The notes under the pieces are model-generated. The model did not search any database and was not told the DNA's origin. It saw nothing but the letters and a program-made list of their open reading frames with translations. The position numbers and the translations under genes are program-made. A stretch of 34,547 nucleotides of DNA from Staphylococcus arlettae. Its GTDB lineage: Bacteria > Bacillota > Bacilli > Staphylococcales > Staphylococcaceae. The stretch lies in contig NZ_PPQB01000012.1 of NCBI RefSeq assembly GCF_002902345.1, positions 297,142 through 331,688 on the forward strand, written 5' to 3'. Below, piece by piece: positions 9,519 to 17,928 of the stretch (positions are counted from its first letter, which is position 1; the number at the start of each line of letters is the position of its first letter).

Positions 9519-9921
9519 ATTCTTGAGTTTCTGCTTCAAATTCCTTAGATCTTATTTCAAAATGGTGTTTGGTATAAAAACGCATAGCTCCTTGATTTTT
9601 CTCATATACATGTAGGTTAAGTGCATTATAATCTTTTTTTAATCTTTCCAGAATTAACCTTCCTATACCTTTATTGCGGTAATTTTCTATAATAAAAATA
9701 CCTGCAATGTATTGTTCATATAAGCCAGCAAATCCGACAATTTGGTTATCAGCATAGTACACATAAATTGTTGAATCTGGGAACATTGTTTTTACTTTAG
9801 TAAAGTTATCAACCCAATAGTCACGTTTTATAAAGTCATGCGCATCTAAATTGGAGTTCAACCATATATATGAAATCTTTTCTATTAACTCAGAATCCAT
9901 ATTTTCTAATTTTTTAATCAT
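9487..9921 (-). CDS. GNAT family N-acetyltransferase
   Basis: A 144-residue single-domain acetyltransferase. The acetyl-CoA binding motif A is IFIIENYRNKGIGRLILERL (about residues 75-94; pattern R-N-K-G-I-G), followed by LHVYEKNQGAMRFYTKHHFE, the usual motif B with its Tyr. GNAT enzymes transfer acetyl from acetyl-CoA to an amine on a small molecule or protein; the acceptor cannot be deduced. The ATG at 9921 follows AGGGGTGAT. It stands alone apart from the possible small downstream frame. Confidence 0.85.
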   Translation of the reverse strand: MIKKLENMDSELIEKISYIWLNSNLDAHDFIKRDYWVDNFTKVKTMFPDSTIYVYYADNQIVGFAGLYEQYIAGIFIIENYRNKGIGRLILERLKKDYNALNLHVYEKNQGAMRFYTKHHFEIRSKEFEAETQEYEYFMEWHSH

Positions 9922-10072
9922 AACATCACCCCTAACACAATATAATTAAATTTCATCTATGATAGCAGACTTAATCCATTTATTAAATGCTAACTTTATA
10001 ATAATTCCGAATTACTATGATTTATTTTGTATATCATGGTTTTTAATCCCTTAATATGACGCTGTTAATTTA

Positions 10073-10107
10073 AAAATGAGCTGATACTCATTATAAGTAT
10101 CAGCTCA
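10073..10107 (-). terminator. Intrinsic terminator
   Basis: Perfect 12-bp stem TGAGCTGATACT (10077-10088) with AGTATCAGCTCA (10096-10107), then TTTTTA on the minus strand. It lies about 90 bases after the stop of the NAD(P)-binding gene. Confidence 0.8.
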
Positions 10108-10197
10108 GGTAATGGGATATTCTACTACTTTAATATTGTTATACGAAGATCATGATTTTCTTTCTCTGAACATTAAAGTTAATGTTTTTACTTATTG

Positions 10198-10836
10198 TTA
10201 TTGTTCTTCTCCAACTACTGTAAAACGTTCGTTTTTATGTTGTGCATTTTCAACTTCGTCTATAATTGCAATTGCAAAGTCAGCATAACTAATATAACTA
10301 TTACCCTTTGAGTTAACTAATAGATTATCTTTACCTGCTTGATAACTACCTGTTCTGGCACCTTCTGCATTAAAGTCAGCAGATGGGCTCACGAATGTCC
10401 AAGTTATATCTTGTGCCGCTTCTAAATCTTGTAAATTTCTGCCTTGGCCTGTTGCTGTTGGTACAAATATTTCAGGAAATTCTGGTGTCTCAATCAATTT
10501 AGTTGTTTGTGCTTCATCTACATATAAGCTACCAGCGCCACCTACGATAATTGCTCTTGTATTTGTGCCTTGTAATGCTTCAATTAATGCACGACCTGCT
10601 GTTACATGTGCTTCTTCTTCACCAAGTGGTGCACCAAAAGCATTTACTACTACATCTAAATCTTTTAAGTCTTCTGAAGTAATATCATATATTTCTTTTT
10701 CTATGACGTTTACATTTTTATTTGATACTTTTGCAGCATTTCTAACAATTGCCGTTACATCATGACCTCTGCCAATCGCTTCTTCTAATACAAGACTACC
10801 TACTTTACCAGTTGCTCCAATAATTCCAATTTTCAT
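10198..10836 (-). CDS. NAD(P)-binding protein, YwnB-like
   Basis: A 212-residue atypical short-chain dehydrogenase/reductase-fold protein. GATGKVG (residues 8-14) is the dinucleotide-binding glycine motif, and the rest matches the NAD(P)H-binding family of B. subtilis YwnB and biliverdin reductase B-like proteins. There is no YxxxK catalytic pair in the usual position, so it may act as an NADPH-dependent reductase of the atypical group or as a sensor. In B. subtilis ywnB lies next to the Rrf2 gene ywnA, as here. TGTAA-N9-TTACA sites at 11031-11055 suggest control by the upstream Rrf2 protein. Confidence 0.8.
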   Translation of the reverse strand: MKIGIIGATGKVGSLVLEEAIGRGHDVTAIVRNAAKVSNKNVNVIEKEIYDITSEDLKDLDVVVNAFGAPLGEEEAHVTAGRALIEALQGTNTRAIIVGGAGSLYVDEAQTTKLIETPEFPEIFVPTATGQGRNLQDLEAAQDITWTFVSPSADFNAEGARTGSYQAGKDNLLVNSKGNSYISYADFAIAIIDEVENAQHKNERFTVVGEEQ

Positions 10837-11030
10837 AATAAATTCCTCCTAATTTTGTAATTATAAAATATTTAAAACAAATCCAAATTTGATTTAAATA
10901 ATGATTCTCACTGTTTAGCTCACACTCTAACAAGAAGTGGCATCAAGACCACATTGCAAACCTTCAGTAATATTGTCTTGAACTAAGGTGGTTACGGCAT
11001 TTTTCATAAAATTTATCGAATACATTTAGT

Positions 11031-11055
11031 TGTAATTGTAATGGTTACAGTTACA
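11031..11055. promoter_or_regulatory. Two overlapping TGTAA-N9-TTACA sites upstream of the NAD(P)-binding gene
   Basis: TGTAA at 11031-11035 pairs with TTACA at 11045-11049, and TGTAA at 11037-11041 pairs with TTACA at 11051-11055. Both have a nine-base centre and are offset by six bases. The same arrangement lies on the promoter of the Rrf2 gene (11519-11537). Confidence 0.65.
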
Positions 11056-11075
11056 TGTTGGTTATACGGATAAAA

Positions 11076-11504
11076 TTATCCGTTATTCACTAGAATTTTA
11101 TTAACAATATTGTCTAGTGTTACACTTTTTAATACAGCTTCCATTGCATCCTGAGCATTTTCTAAAATAACTTCCAACACAATTTGAATATTTGCACCAA
11201 CCGTACAATTGATATTAGTATCTTCATGTATTTGGAATAGATGTCCTTGTTCAACAACTTCCACAGCTTTATAAACATCAAACAATGTAATCTCATCTAG
11301 TGATTTCAATAACCTAACGCCTGAATTACCACGTGACACTTCAATAAAACCAGCATCTTTAAGTTTCCCCATCAATCTTCGAATAACTACAGGATTCGTA
11401 TTAACACTTTCTGCGATTTGACTTGATGTTAAAGTATATTCTTTTTCTATCTTTAATAAAGCTAATATATGAACAGCTACAGTAAAACGGCTGCTTATTT
11501 TCAT
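11076..11504 (-). CDS. Rrf2 family transcriptional regulator (YwnA-like)
   Basis: A 142-residue winged-helix regulator: MKISSRFTVAVHILALL is the family's N terminus, followed by SSQIAESVNTNPVVIRRLMGKL (recognition helix region) and RGNSGVRL (wing). The only Cys is in NINCTVG, so it does not carry the three-Cys cluster of iron-sulphur Rrf2 members such as IscR or NsrR; a redox role through one Cys, as in thiol-based sensors, is possible. GAGGAGG fixes the ATG at 11504. Its own promoter overlaps a TGTAA-N9-TTACA site, so autoregulation is likely. Confidence 0.85.
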   Translation of the reverse strand: MKISSRFTVAVHILALLKIEKEYTLTSSQIAESVNTNPVVIRRLMGKLKDAGFIEVSRGNSGVRLLKSLDEITLFDVYKAVEVVEQGHLFQIHEDTNINCTVGANIQIVLEVILENAQDAMEAVLKSVTLDNIVNKILVNNG

Positions 11505-11518
11505 TATTAACCTCCTCA

Positions 11519-11554
11519 TGTAACCATTATAGTTACAACTTTAGTTACAGTCAA
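11519..11554 (-). promoter_or_regulatory. Rrf2 gene promoter with overlapping operator
   Basis: On the minus strand TTGACT (11549-11554) and TATAAT (11526-11531) are 17 bases apart, a near-perfect SigA promoter. TGTAA-N9-TTACA at 11519-11537 covers the -10. A further TTACA half site at 11545-11549 lies beside the -35. Confidence 0.75.
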
Positions 11555-11634
11555 TAGAATTGTATTGAGTATTTTAAGTTACATATGATATGCTCCTCCC
11601 TATCAGTGATTTTACTAAACCTTTTATATTGCTT

Positions 11635-11678
11635 AAAAAAATAGGCAAGTTAGTATTTAAATAACTTTAACTCACCTA
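11635..11678 (-). terminator. Intrinsic terminator after the ABM gene
   Basis: An 11-bp stem with two G-U pairs (11642-11652 with 11668-11678), followed by seven T on the minus strand. It ends the photolyase-ABM unit. Confidence 0.7.
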
Positions 11679-11716
11679 CATATTCGTAAGGATATTCATT
11701 TGATTCAAAATTTGTA

Positions 11717-12148
11717 TTATTTTAATTCTAAACTAATATTAAATGATAGCTTTCTATTTACAATGGATTTATCAGCGCCTTGTCTAGTTCCTCTATTTTT
11801 ATGAGAGGCTTTATATTCCTGAGACGCTTGCCAATGCTTGTAAGCTGCTTCGTCATGCCAAAACGTAATAATAACATAATGTTCATGTGTACGATGTGGC
11901 TTTAAAAACAATAGATTTTCAAACCCTTTAGTATTCCTTAAGTGCTTATCTCTATTTAAGAAAATACGTTCAAAGTCTTCTTCTAGACCAGGATTAACAT
12001 ATAGATGATTTAAAACTGCATAACCATATTGAGGCAAATCATTAATTTGTTCTAATATAGTATATTTATATGCGACATTAAATCTATTAATAGTTACCTC
12101 ATTATTATTTACGTCTAAATAAATACGATGCATTTCATTGTTCAACAA
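11717..12148 (-). CDS. ABM domain protein (antibiotic biosynthesis monooxygenase family)
   Basis: A 143-residue protein with a unique N-terminal ~45 residues and a C-terminal ABM ferredoxin-like domain (about 45-140): LNHLYVNPGLEEDFERIFLNRD, then HEHYVIITFWHDEAAYKHWQAS and a HKN segment. The layout with an N-terminal extension resembles heme-degrading HmoB/IsdG-like proteins, including the FW...AYKHW...ASHKN pattern with a candidate heme-ligand His. That function is an inference. AAAAAGGAG fits a TTG start at 12148 (eight-base spacing); a GTG at 12155-12157 overlaps the binding site. It starts about 30 bases after the photolyase stop and is probably co-transcribed with it. Confidence 0.7.
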   Translation of the reverse strand: MLNNEMHRIYLDVNNNEVTINRFNVAYKYTILEQINDLPQYGYAVLNHLYVNPGLEEDFERIFLNRDKHLRNTKGFENLLFLKPHRTHEHYVIITFWHDEAAYKHWQASQEYKASHKNRGTRQGADKSIVNRKLSFNISLELK

Positions 12149-12178
12149 ATGAATCACTCCTTTTTAATGACTGACATG

Positions 12179-13552
12179 TCACAATTGCTTAAATTTATCC
12201 ATAACATAAGCTCTACTATCTTTATGATTCACAATAGCCTCTGGATAATCTTTTCCAATTTCAATATGATAAAGTTCTTGTAACTTACTCTTATATTTAG
12301 TTGGATCATGAATATACTTACTAATCACATCATTAAATATTTCTAGTTGTGTTTTAATAAAATAACCTTGCGCATCGAAACGCTCACTTTGACGTATAGG
12401 ATTAAACATTCTGAAATAAGGCACTGCGTCCGTCCCCGTTGATGCTGACCATTGCCAACCATGTACATTAGATGCATTATCATAATCTATCAAATACTGT
12501 CTAAAGTAGTCCTCACCCCAAGTCCAATCAATAAATAAATTTTTCGTTAAAAATTGAGATACGACCATTCTCAAACGATTATGCATATATCCTGTACGAT
12601 TTAGTTTCTTCATTGCGGCATCAACGATTGGAAAGCCAGTTTGGCCTTTTCTCCATACTTCAAAATGCGCTTTATTATAAGACCATTCCATACTTCGACA
12701 CTTTTCAGAAAAGGATTTAGTTGCAGTTTCTGGATATTGTGTCATTAATACATAATAAAATTCACGGAATATAACTTCTCTTATAAAAGCTTCATAATTT
12801 GTTTCATCACTATCGTAACCTTCAAGTAAATCATTTATAATTTCACGAATATCGAGTAGTCCATAGGCTAAAGATCTACCTAATCCACTTACAAAATCTT
12901 GGGTTACATCGTCAGTCAATTTATCATAACGAACTATGTCACCATTTAAAAAATCATCCCAAGCTTTACGTGCTAACTTTTCTGCATCTTTACTGTTTGT
13001 GAATTTTAGATCACTTTGATTTAAACCCTTTTCCGCAATTTGAGCCAACTGCTTAACTTGATAACTTTTCTTAGGGGTACGTACTAAATCTTGACGATTT
13101 GCTTTATAAAAACTGGTAAACACTTTATAAGGCTGTTGTTGTTTATTAAAAGTCTTTGTTGGTTCAAAATAATGATTCACACGTTGTCCAATTACTGTAA
13201 CTCGATGGTTTTCAAAAGCTTGTTTTACATGAGGATAGTCATATATTTCCTTGTGATAACTCATAATATCTTTTGCTACTAATACATGAGATAACGCCAA
13301 TGTATCAGCTAAGTCACCTAACTTGTCATACGTGACAATATAAGGTTGTATGTCATACTTATCTAACGCATTTACAAACCCTTTTACAACTTTATGATAA
13401 TAATCACGTTTGACTTCTGATGCGTCAGTTAAATCTTCTAAAGGTAAAATAAAATACAATTTATTTATTTCATTTTGGTGCTTCACTATATAATGAAACA
13501 GTGGATTATCTTTCGTTCTAAAAACTCTGTTAAGTATGACTCCTAAATGCAT
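12179..13552 (-). CDS. phrB: Deoxyribodipyrimidine photolyase
   Basis: A 457-residue DNA photolyase, which uses blue light and FADH- to split cyclobutane pyrimidine dimers. The N-terminal alpha/beta antenna domain (1-~130) begins MHLGVILNRVFRTKDNP. The C-terminal FAD domain has the conserved GQTGFPIVDAAMKKLNRTGYMHNRLRMVVSQFLTK and WxWGEDYFRQYLIDYD segments and ends with GWQWSASTGTDAVPYFRMFNP. These are the family's FAD and DNA contacts. The electron-transfer tryptophans of the region look present. GGGAGG lies seven bases before the ATG at 13552. It leads a two-gene unit with the ABM gene. Confidence 0.93.
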   Translation of the reverse strand: MHLGVILNRVFRTKDNPLFHYIVKHQNEINKLYFILPLEDLTDASEVKRDYYHKVVKGFVNALDKYDIQPYIVTYDKLGDLADTLALSHVLVAKDIMSYHKEIYDYPHVKQAFENHRVTVIGQRVNHYFEPTKTFNKQQQPYKVFTSFYKANRQDLVRTPKKSYQVKQLAQIAEKGLNQSDLKFTNSKDAEKLARKAWDDFLNGDIVRYDKLTDDVTQDFVSGLGRSLAYGLLDIREIINDLLEGYDSDETNYEAFIREVIFREFYYVLMTQYPETATKSFSEKCRSMEWSYNKAHFEVWRKGQTGFPIVDAAMKKLNRTGYMHNRLRMVVSQFLTKNLFIDWTWGEDYFRQYLIDYDNASNVHGWQWSASTGTDAVPYFRMFNPIRQSERFDAQGYFIKTQLEIFNDVISKYIHDPTKYKSKLQELYHIEIGKDYPEAIVNHKDSRAYVMDKFKQL

Positions 13553-13777
13553 TTTATTGCCTCCCAGATTATTTTTACATAATAACTTTATCGAAATAGC
13601 TGAATTTGTATATTAAAGACTCTCACTATTATAATCGTCCTTTAACTTAGAATGATATTTTTCAATCATATACCCATTATAACTTGTGTATAATTCACTA
13701 AAAAAACAAAACCAATGTTAACACTGTACATATTATAGGCAACTTCAGGGTATATTATTATCAGAGGTGATTAAATT

Positions 13778-14203
13778 ATGAATAACGAACAATTACAAAA
13801 TGAAATTGAAAATATATTAAATACATCAAAAATAGGTGTCCTATCTACTGCACATAACAATACACCTAATAGTAGATACATGGTATTTTATAATGATGGA
13901 CACACACTTTATACTAAGACAAGCATTGAGTCTAAAAAAATTGCTGAATTTAAAGATAATCCCAAAGCTCACGTACTTATAGGTTACGATGAAACGAATA
14001 ATCGTAGTTTTCTAGAAATTGATGCTAATGCTGAAATACTGAAAGATCAAGAGACTATTGATTGGATTTGGAACAAACAAGATAAGTCCTTTTTTGACTC
14101 TAAGGATGATCCAAACTTGTGTGTGATTAAAATAACTCCTAAATCCATAAAGATTATGAACGATAAAAAATTAGACACACCTCAAACCATCACGTTTGAT
14201 TAG
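13778..14203 (+). CDS. Pyridoxamine 5'-phosphate oxidase-like flavin-binding protein
   Basis: A 141-residue split-barrel FMN-binding protein of the general stress protein 26 type: KIGVLSTAHNNTPNSRYMVFYNDGHTLYTKTSIESKK (~18-54) contains the typical beta hairpins and the FMN-phosphate contacts, followed by NPKAHVLIGYD. It is too short and lacks the signature of true PdxH, so pyridoxine synthesis is unlikely. Related proteins bind FMN or F420 and are stress-induced. AGAGGTGAT precedes the ATG. It is transcribed toward crtN, and the two genes share the repeat/terminator region at 14211-14379. Confidence 0.8.
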   Translation: MNNEQLQNEIENILNTSKIGVLSTAHNNTPNSRYMVFYNDGHTLYTKTSIESKKIAEFKDNPKAHVLIGYDETNNRSFLEIDANAEILKDQETIDWIWNKQDKSFFDSKDDPNLCVIKITPKSIKIMNDKKLDTPQTITFD

Positions 14204-14210
14204 TTAAAAA

Positions 14211-14379
14211 GGCGAGCCTGGGACATAAATAGATGTCTCAGGCTCGTTTTCAATTTGGCAGTAGGTGACTGAATTGAAAATGCGATTATATCAAGCTTTT
14301 TTCAATCCTAGTCACCCTTGCCGGGGTGGGACTACGAAATTTATATTAGAAAATTTGATTTCTGTCCCACTCCCGTTTT
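14211..14379. repeat. Staphylococcal dispersed intergenic repeat with three hairpins
   Basis: Three stems follow each other. CGAGCCTGGGACA (14213-14225) pairs with 14234-14246 and is followed by TTTT. A GGCA...GGTGACT stem spans 14257-14322. A GGGTGGGAC...GTCCCACTCCC stem spans 14322-14375. The phrases (GCCTGGGACATAAAT, TGGCAGTAG, GGGTGGGACTACGAAAT) are those of the well-known staphylococcal intergenic repeat found many times in S. aureus and relatives. Here it lies between convergent genes and can terminate both: on the minus strand it lies just after crtN, on the + strand just after the flavoprotein gene. Confidence 0.85.
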
Positions 14380-15885
14380 TTATATACCATCATTAATATC
14401 TGCTAACATAGCATCAACTGTAATTTTAGCGCTCGTCAATACAATTGGTACGCCTGCCCCTGGATGAACACTAGCTCCAGCAAAATACAAATTTTTGTAA
14501 TCTCTGCTCACATTAGGTGGTCTGTAATAGTTACTTTGCGCTAAAGTAGGCATTAAACCAAAGGCTGCTCCAAATTTAGCATTATAATCTCCTTCAAAAT
14601 CCTTAGGCGTATAAATAATTTCTGTCACAACTTGCTTTTTCAAATCTTTTAACGCTTTAATCGTAGAAAGCTTATTGTAAATAATATCTTTCACTTGTGT
14701 GATTGTTGACTCATCAGACCAATCCGTATCACCTGTTTTCAATTCTGAAACGGGCATCAGCACATAAATACCTGTTTGACCTTCTGGCGCTAACGACTGA
14801 TCTTCCACACTAGGAGCGTATACATATATTGATGGATCTTGGGATATTTCCCCGGAAAATATTTCATTGATATTACTATCAAAATCCTTTGAAAATATAA
14901 CATTATGTAACAAAATTTCTTCGGATAAATCTTTATCAACCCCTATATACATTAAAAAGGCAGAACAAGAATAGTCCATATTATCAATTTTCTGTGTCGT
15001 ATACTTCTTAGGATGATGTTCATTTTTAATTAAAGATGAAGTAGCATATGGAAAATCAGCAGTACAAATCATTTTGTCATACTTTTCTATATGTCCGTTT
15101 ACTTTTAGTCCCTCCGCACGCTTATACCTACTATCAATGATAATTTCTTCAACGTTTGCGTTGGTATAAATTTGAGTACCTAATTCTTCATTTAGCGTTT
15201 GAAGCGCTCTGACAAAGCTATACATACCACCTTTTATAAAGTGAACGCCAAACATTAACTCTATCATGGGTATAATTGAATACAATGACGGGCTTCGTTT
15301 AGGGTCGATACCTATATATAATGTTTGAAACGCTAAAATCTTTTGGATTTTTTCATTATCAACATATTTTTCAATTAAATTATCTGCTTTATCAAATGTT
15401 TTGAGTTTCATACCTTGATATATAGTAAAAGGATTATAAAAATCCGTAGGTTTCCTAAACGTACGTTCTAGAAAATATTTTCGTGCTATTTCGTATCTTT
15501 CGTATATATCTGTTAAAAAGGACATAAAACCATGCGTAGAGTTAGGTTCAATACTTTCAAGCATATCTCTTAATTGAGCAAGATCTGTAGGAACGCGAAT
15601 TTGATCTGTTTCACTAAAATAAACATCATATATATGTGATAATTGTTTAATTTCCAAGTAATCATTCATATTTTTTTGAGCGTAATTAAAAACGTCTCGA
15701 TAAATCTCAGGCATCATTACGATGGTTGGTCCCATATCAAATGTAAATCCATCTTGCTTGATCTGATTCATCCTGCCACCTATTTGTTGGTTCTTTTCAT
15801 ATAAATCTACTTGGTGACCGTTTGCTGCTAATCTTGAAGCTGCAGCTAAACCTGAAACCCCGCCGCCTATAACTGCAATCTTCAT
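14380..15885 (-). CDS. crtN: Dehydrosqualene desaturase
   Basis: A 501-residue FAD-dependent phytoene desaturase-family enzyme (S. aureus CrtN, 502). The N-terminal GGGVSGLAAASRLAANGHQVDLYEKN is the FAD-binding motif; GGRMNQIKQDGFTFDMGPT follows, and the C-terminal signature is PGAGVPIVLTSAKI. CrtN removes hydrogens from 4,4'-diapophytoene to give yellow 4,4'-diaponeurosporene. It is the last gene of the operon; its ATG overlaps the crtM stop (ATGA), indicating translational coupling. Confidence 0.96.
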   Translation of the reverse strand: MKIAVIGGGVSGLAAASRLAANGHQVDLYEKNQQIGGRMNQIKQDGFTFDMGPTIVMMPEIYRDVFNYAQKNMNDYLEIKQLSHIYDVYFSETDQIRVPTDLAQLRDMLESIEPNSTHGFMSFLTDIYERYEIARKYFLERTFRKPTDFYNPFTIYQGMKLKTFDKADNLIEKYVDNEKIQKILAFQTLYIGIDPKRSPSLYSIIPMIELMFGVHFIKGGMYSFVRALQTLNEELGTQIYTNANVEEIIIDSRYKRAEGLKVNGHIEKYDKMICTADFPYATSSLIKNEHHPKKYTTQKIDNMDYSCSAFLMYIGVDKDLSEEILLHNVIFSKDFDSNINEIFSGEISQDPSIYVYAPSVEDQSLAPEGQTGIYVLMPVSELKTGDTDWSDESTITQVKDIIYNKLSTIKALKDLKKQVVTEIIYTPKDFEGDYNAKFGAAFGLMPTLAQSNYYRPPNVSRDYKNLYFAGASVHPGAGVPIVLTSAKITVDAMLADINDGI

Positions 15886-16763
15886 AATGTTTCACTCCTA
15901 TTATATTTCGCACTAAGTTCACGATAAATTTTCATTTTTTTCAATTTGCTTACATATACTTTCTTATGCAACGTATAGTTTGCCTTCCTTACTTCCACAA
16001 GTATTTCATGATAAGCTATCGCAGCTAATTCGATAATGTAACGTACCTCTTCGTCAAAATAATTAATACTGTTTAATGCAATATCATATAACCTAACTGC
16101 CTCTGTAGCGTAACTTTCCCACAGTTCTATATAATTTGGCGTAACTCCTTCATAATATATAGAATGTAGATTAACTCGATATTGAGCTAATTTTTCTACA
16201 CTTAGATAAATTCTTCCATTTTGAAAATCTTCGCCGACATCTCTTAAAATATTAGTTATTTGCATTGCCTTGCCTAAAGCAATCGCAGCTTCTTCAGCTT
16301 GCTCGAAATTATTTTCATTTGATGAAGTTAATATAGGAGTTAACAATTCACCGACAGTACCTGCCACACCATAGCAATACTCATATAAATCTGAATCAGT
16401 TTTCATTTCTTTTAAAACTAAATCTTCTTTCACATATTGAATTAAAGATTCAAAAGGTTTTTTAGGTATTGAATATGTATTCAATGTATTACTTAAAGCA
16501 TTCATAATAGCTGCATCACTTTGATACGCTTGAATATAATCACAATCGCTATAAATCACATCTAAATCTCTAGCTATGCCGTTTAATTGCTCAAGGTCTT
16601 TGTATTTATCAATACTGTCATCTATAATTCTGCAAACTGCATAAATAGCCCAAATTGCTTTTTTCCTTTTTAAATCCAAAAAATCAAAGGCATATGAGAA
16701 TGTTTTCGAATGTGTTTTCATTATATTATGACAGTGGTTATAATCTCTCTCTAGTTGATTCAT
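15882..16763 (-). CDS. crtM: Dehydrosqualene synthase
   Basis: A 293-residue head-to-head prenyl synthase (S. aureus CrtM, 287) that condenses two farnesyl diphosphates into 4,4'-diapophytoene. Both magnesium-binding aspartate motifs are intact: D48-D-S-I-D52 and D176-VGE-D180 in NILRDVGEDFQNGRIY. It lies between crtQ (55-base gap) and crtN (overlap). This is the first committed step of the pathway encoded around it. Confidence 0.96.
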   Translation of the reverse strand: MNQLERDYNHCHNIMKTHSKTFSYAFDFLDLKRKKAIWAIYAVCRIIDDSIDKYKDLEQLNGIARDLDVIYSDCDYIQAYQSDAAIMNALSNTLNTYSIPKKPFESLIQYVKEDLVLKEMKTDSDLYEYCYGVAGTVGELLTPILTSSNENNFEQAEEAAIALGKAMQITNILRDVGEDFQNGRIYLSVEKLAQYRVNLHSIYYEGVTPNYIELWESYATEAVRLYDIALNSINYFDEEVRYIIELAAIAYHEILVEVRKANYTLHKKVYVSKLKKMKIYRELSAKYNRSETL

Positions 16764-16818
16764 TTATTGGCCTCCTCAGTACGCCTAAAACTACTTAGCA
16801 CTTATATAAAAACTAAAG

Positions 16819-17922
16819 TTATAAATCTATTCTACGGCCTTTCCAAAGTGTACGTTTGAACACATTTACATCTAACCATGATTTAAAAAATATTGCGACA
16901 AAGCATGTAAAAAGCAATGGATGACATAAACTCGCAATGAGATTAAAACTTCCTGTTCTTCGAATAAATATATGAAACTGTAGCGCATATATAAAATATA
17001 AAGTAATAGCTAATAATATATATAATAAACCTAAATTAATTGACAAAAGCACTGCTAAAATTGCTCCAGGTGAACCAAATAACCATAAAAATACAAACAT
17101 AAGTGTGGATTTTTTAGTTATTTGAGAGCCAAGTGCAAAGTGTTTACTCCAACCCTCTACTAGCGCTTTATATCCTTGAGGATACATTCTAAAATTGACC
17201 ACATCTTGGCCCTCGTACAAATTAACTGGCAAATCATATTTATGATATGCCTTACTTATTGCAAAGCCTTCAATGATTTGATTTTTAGCTTTCAAATGTC
17301 CTTGTGTCAATTTATAATCTTGCTTATTTGTCACAAGGACTGGTCCAAACGCGCCTTGCTCATTATTTACTGATTTCGTGATTGAAAATTGATTCATACC
17401 TACGATTGTCATTAAATTAAAAATCGCCGATATATTTTCATATAGCTTTTTTATCTTGTGATAAGGTTGTATTGATAACAAACCTTTACCACCTTGTAAA
17501 TCATATTGATTGGCTATATTTTGAATACTATCATCACAAGCAAACTGAACATCAGCATCAACAAACATCAATAAATCATGCGTTGCATATTTGCTACCTT
17601 GCCAACAAGCATGTGACTTACCTTGCCATGTAGTATCATTTTCAACAGTATATACGCTCGCACCATAATATCTAGCAACAACTTGTGTCTCATCAGTTGA
17701 ACCATCATCCATAACAATTACTTCTATTTCTTGCTCTTTACTTATACTGTTAAGTAATTTAGGTAAGTTCTCCGCTTCATTTCTAGCAGGTACAATAACA
17801 CTGACGGCTGTCTGACCTCTTTCTTTTCCGAAGTTATTTATAATCGCTCGACGCGCATACATACACATTCCACTTATTAGTGATAGTATCGTCAATACTA
17901 TTGCTATTATATAAAGTATCAT
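16819..17922 (-). CDS. crtQ: 4,4'-diaponeurosporenoate glycosyltransferase
   Basis: A 367-residue membrane-bound family 2 glycosyltransferase (S. aureus CrtQ, 375). There is an N-terminal membrane helix, the GT2 nucleotide-sugar fold SVIVPARNEAENLPKLL...VIVMDDGSTDET, the DxD motif in LLMFVDADVQF, and two to three C-terminal membrane helices. It attaches glucose to the C30 carotenoid acid. It starts six bases after the crtP stop. Confidence 0.95.
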   Translation of the reverse strand: MILYIIAIVLTILSLISGMCMYARRAIINNFGKERGQTAVSVIVPARNEAENLPKLLNSISKEQEIEVIVMDDGSTDETQVVARYYGASVYTVENDTTWQGKSHACWQGSKYATHDLLMFVDADVQFACDDSIQNIANQYDLQGGKGLLSIQPYHKIKKLYENISAIFNLMTIVGMNQFSITKSVNNEQGAFGPVLVTNKQDYKLTQGHLKAKNQIIEGFAISKAYHKYDLPVNLYEGQDVVNFRMYPQGYKALVEGWSKHFALGSQITKKSTLMFVFLWLFGSPGAILAVLLSINLGLLYILLAITLYFIYALQFHIFIRRTGSFNLIASLCHPLLFTCFVAIFFKSWLDVNVFKRTLWKGRRIDL

Positions 17923-17928
17923 TCAGCC

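Noticed and set aside
11066..11083. ACGGATAA/TTATCCGT palindrome at the end of the Rrf2 gene as terminator
   Set aside because: The loop is only two bases, there is no T run, and it coincides with the stop codon; probably chance.
13749..13754. GGGTAT upstream of the flavoprotein gene as a SigB -10
   Set aside because: No GTTT-like -35 lies 12-15 bases upstream.
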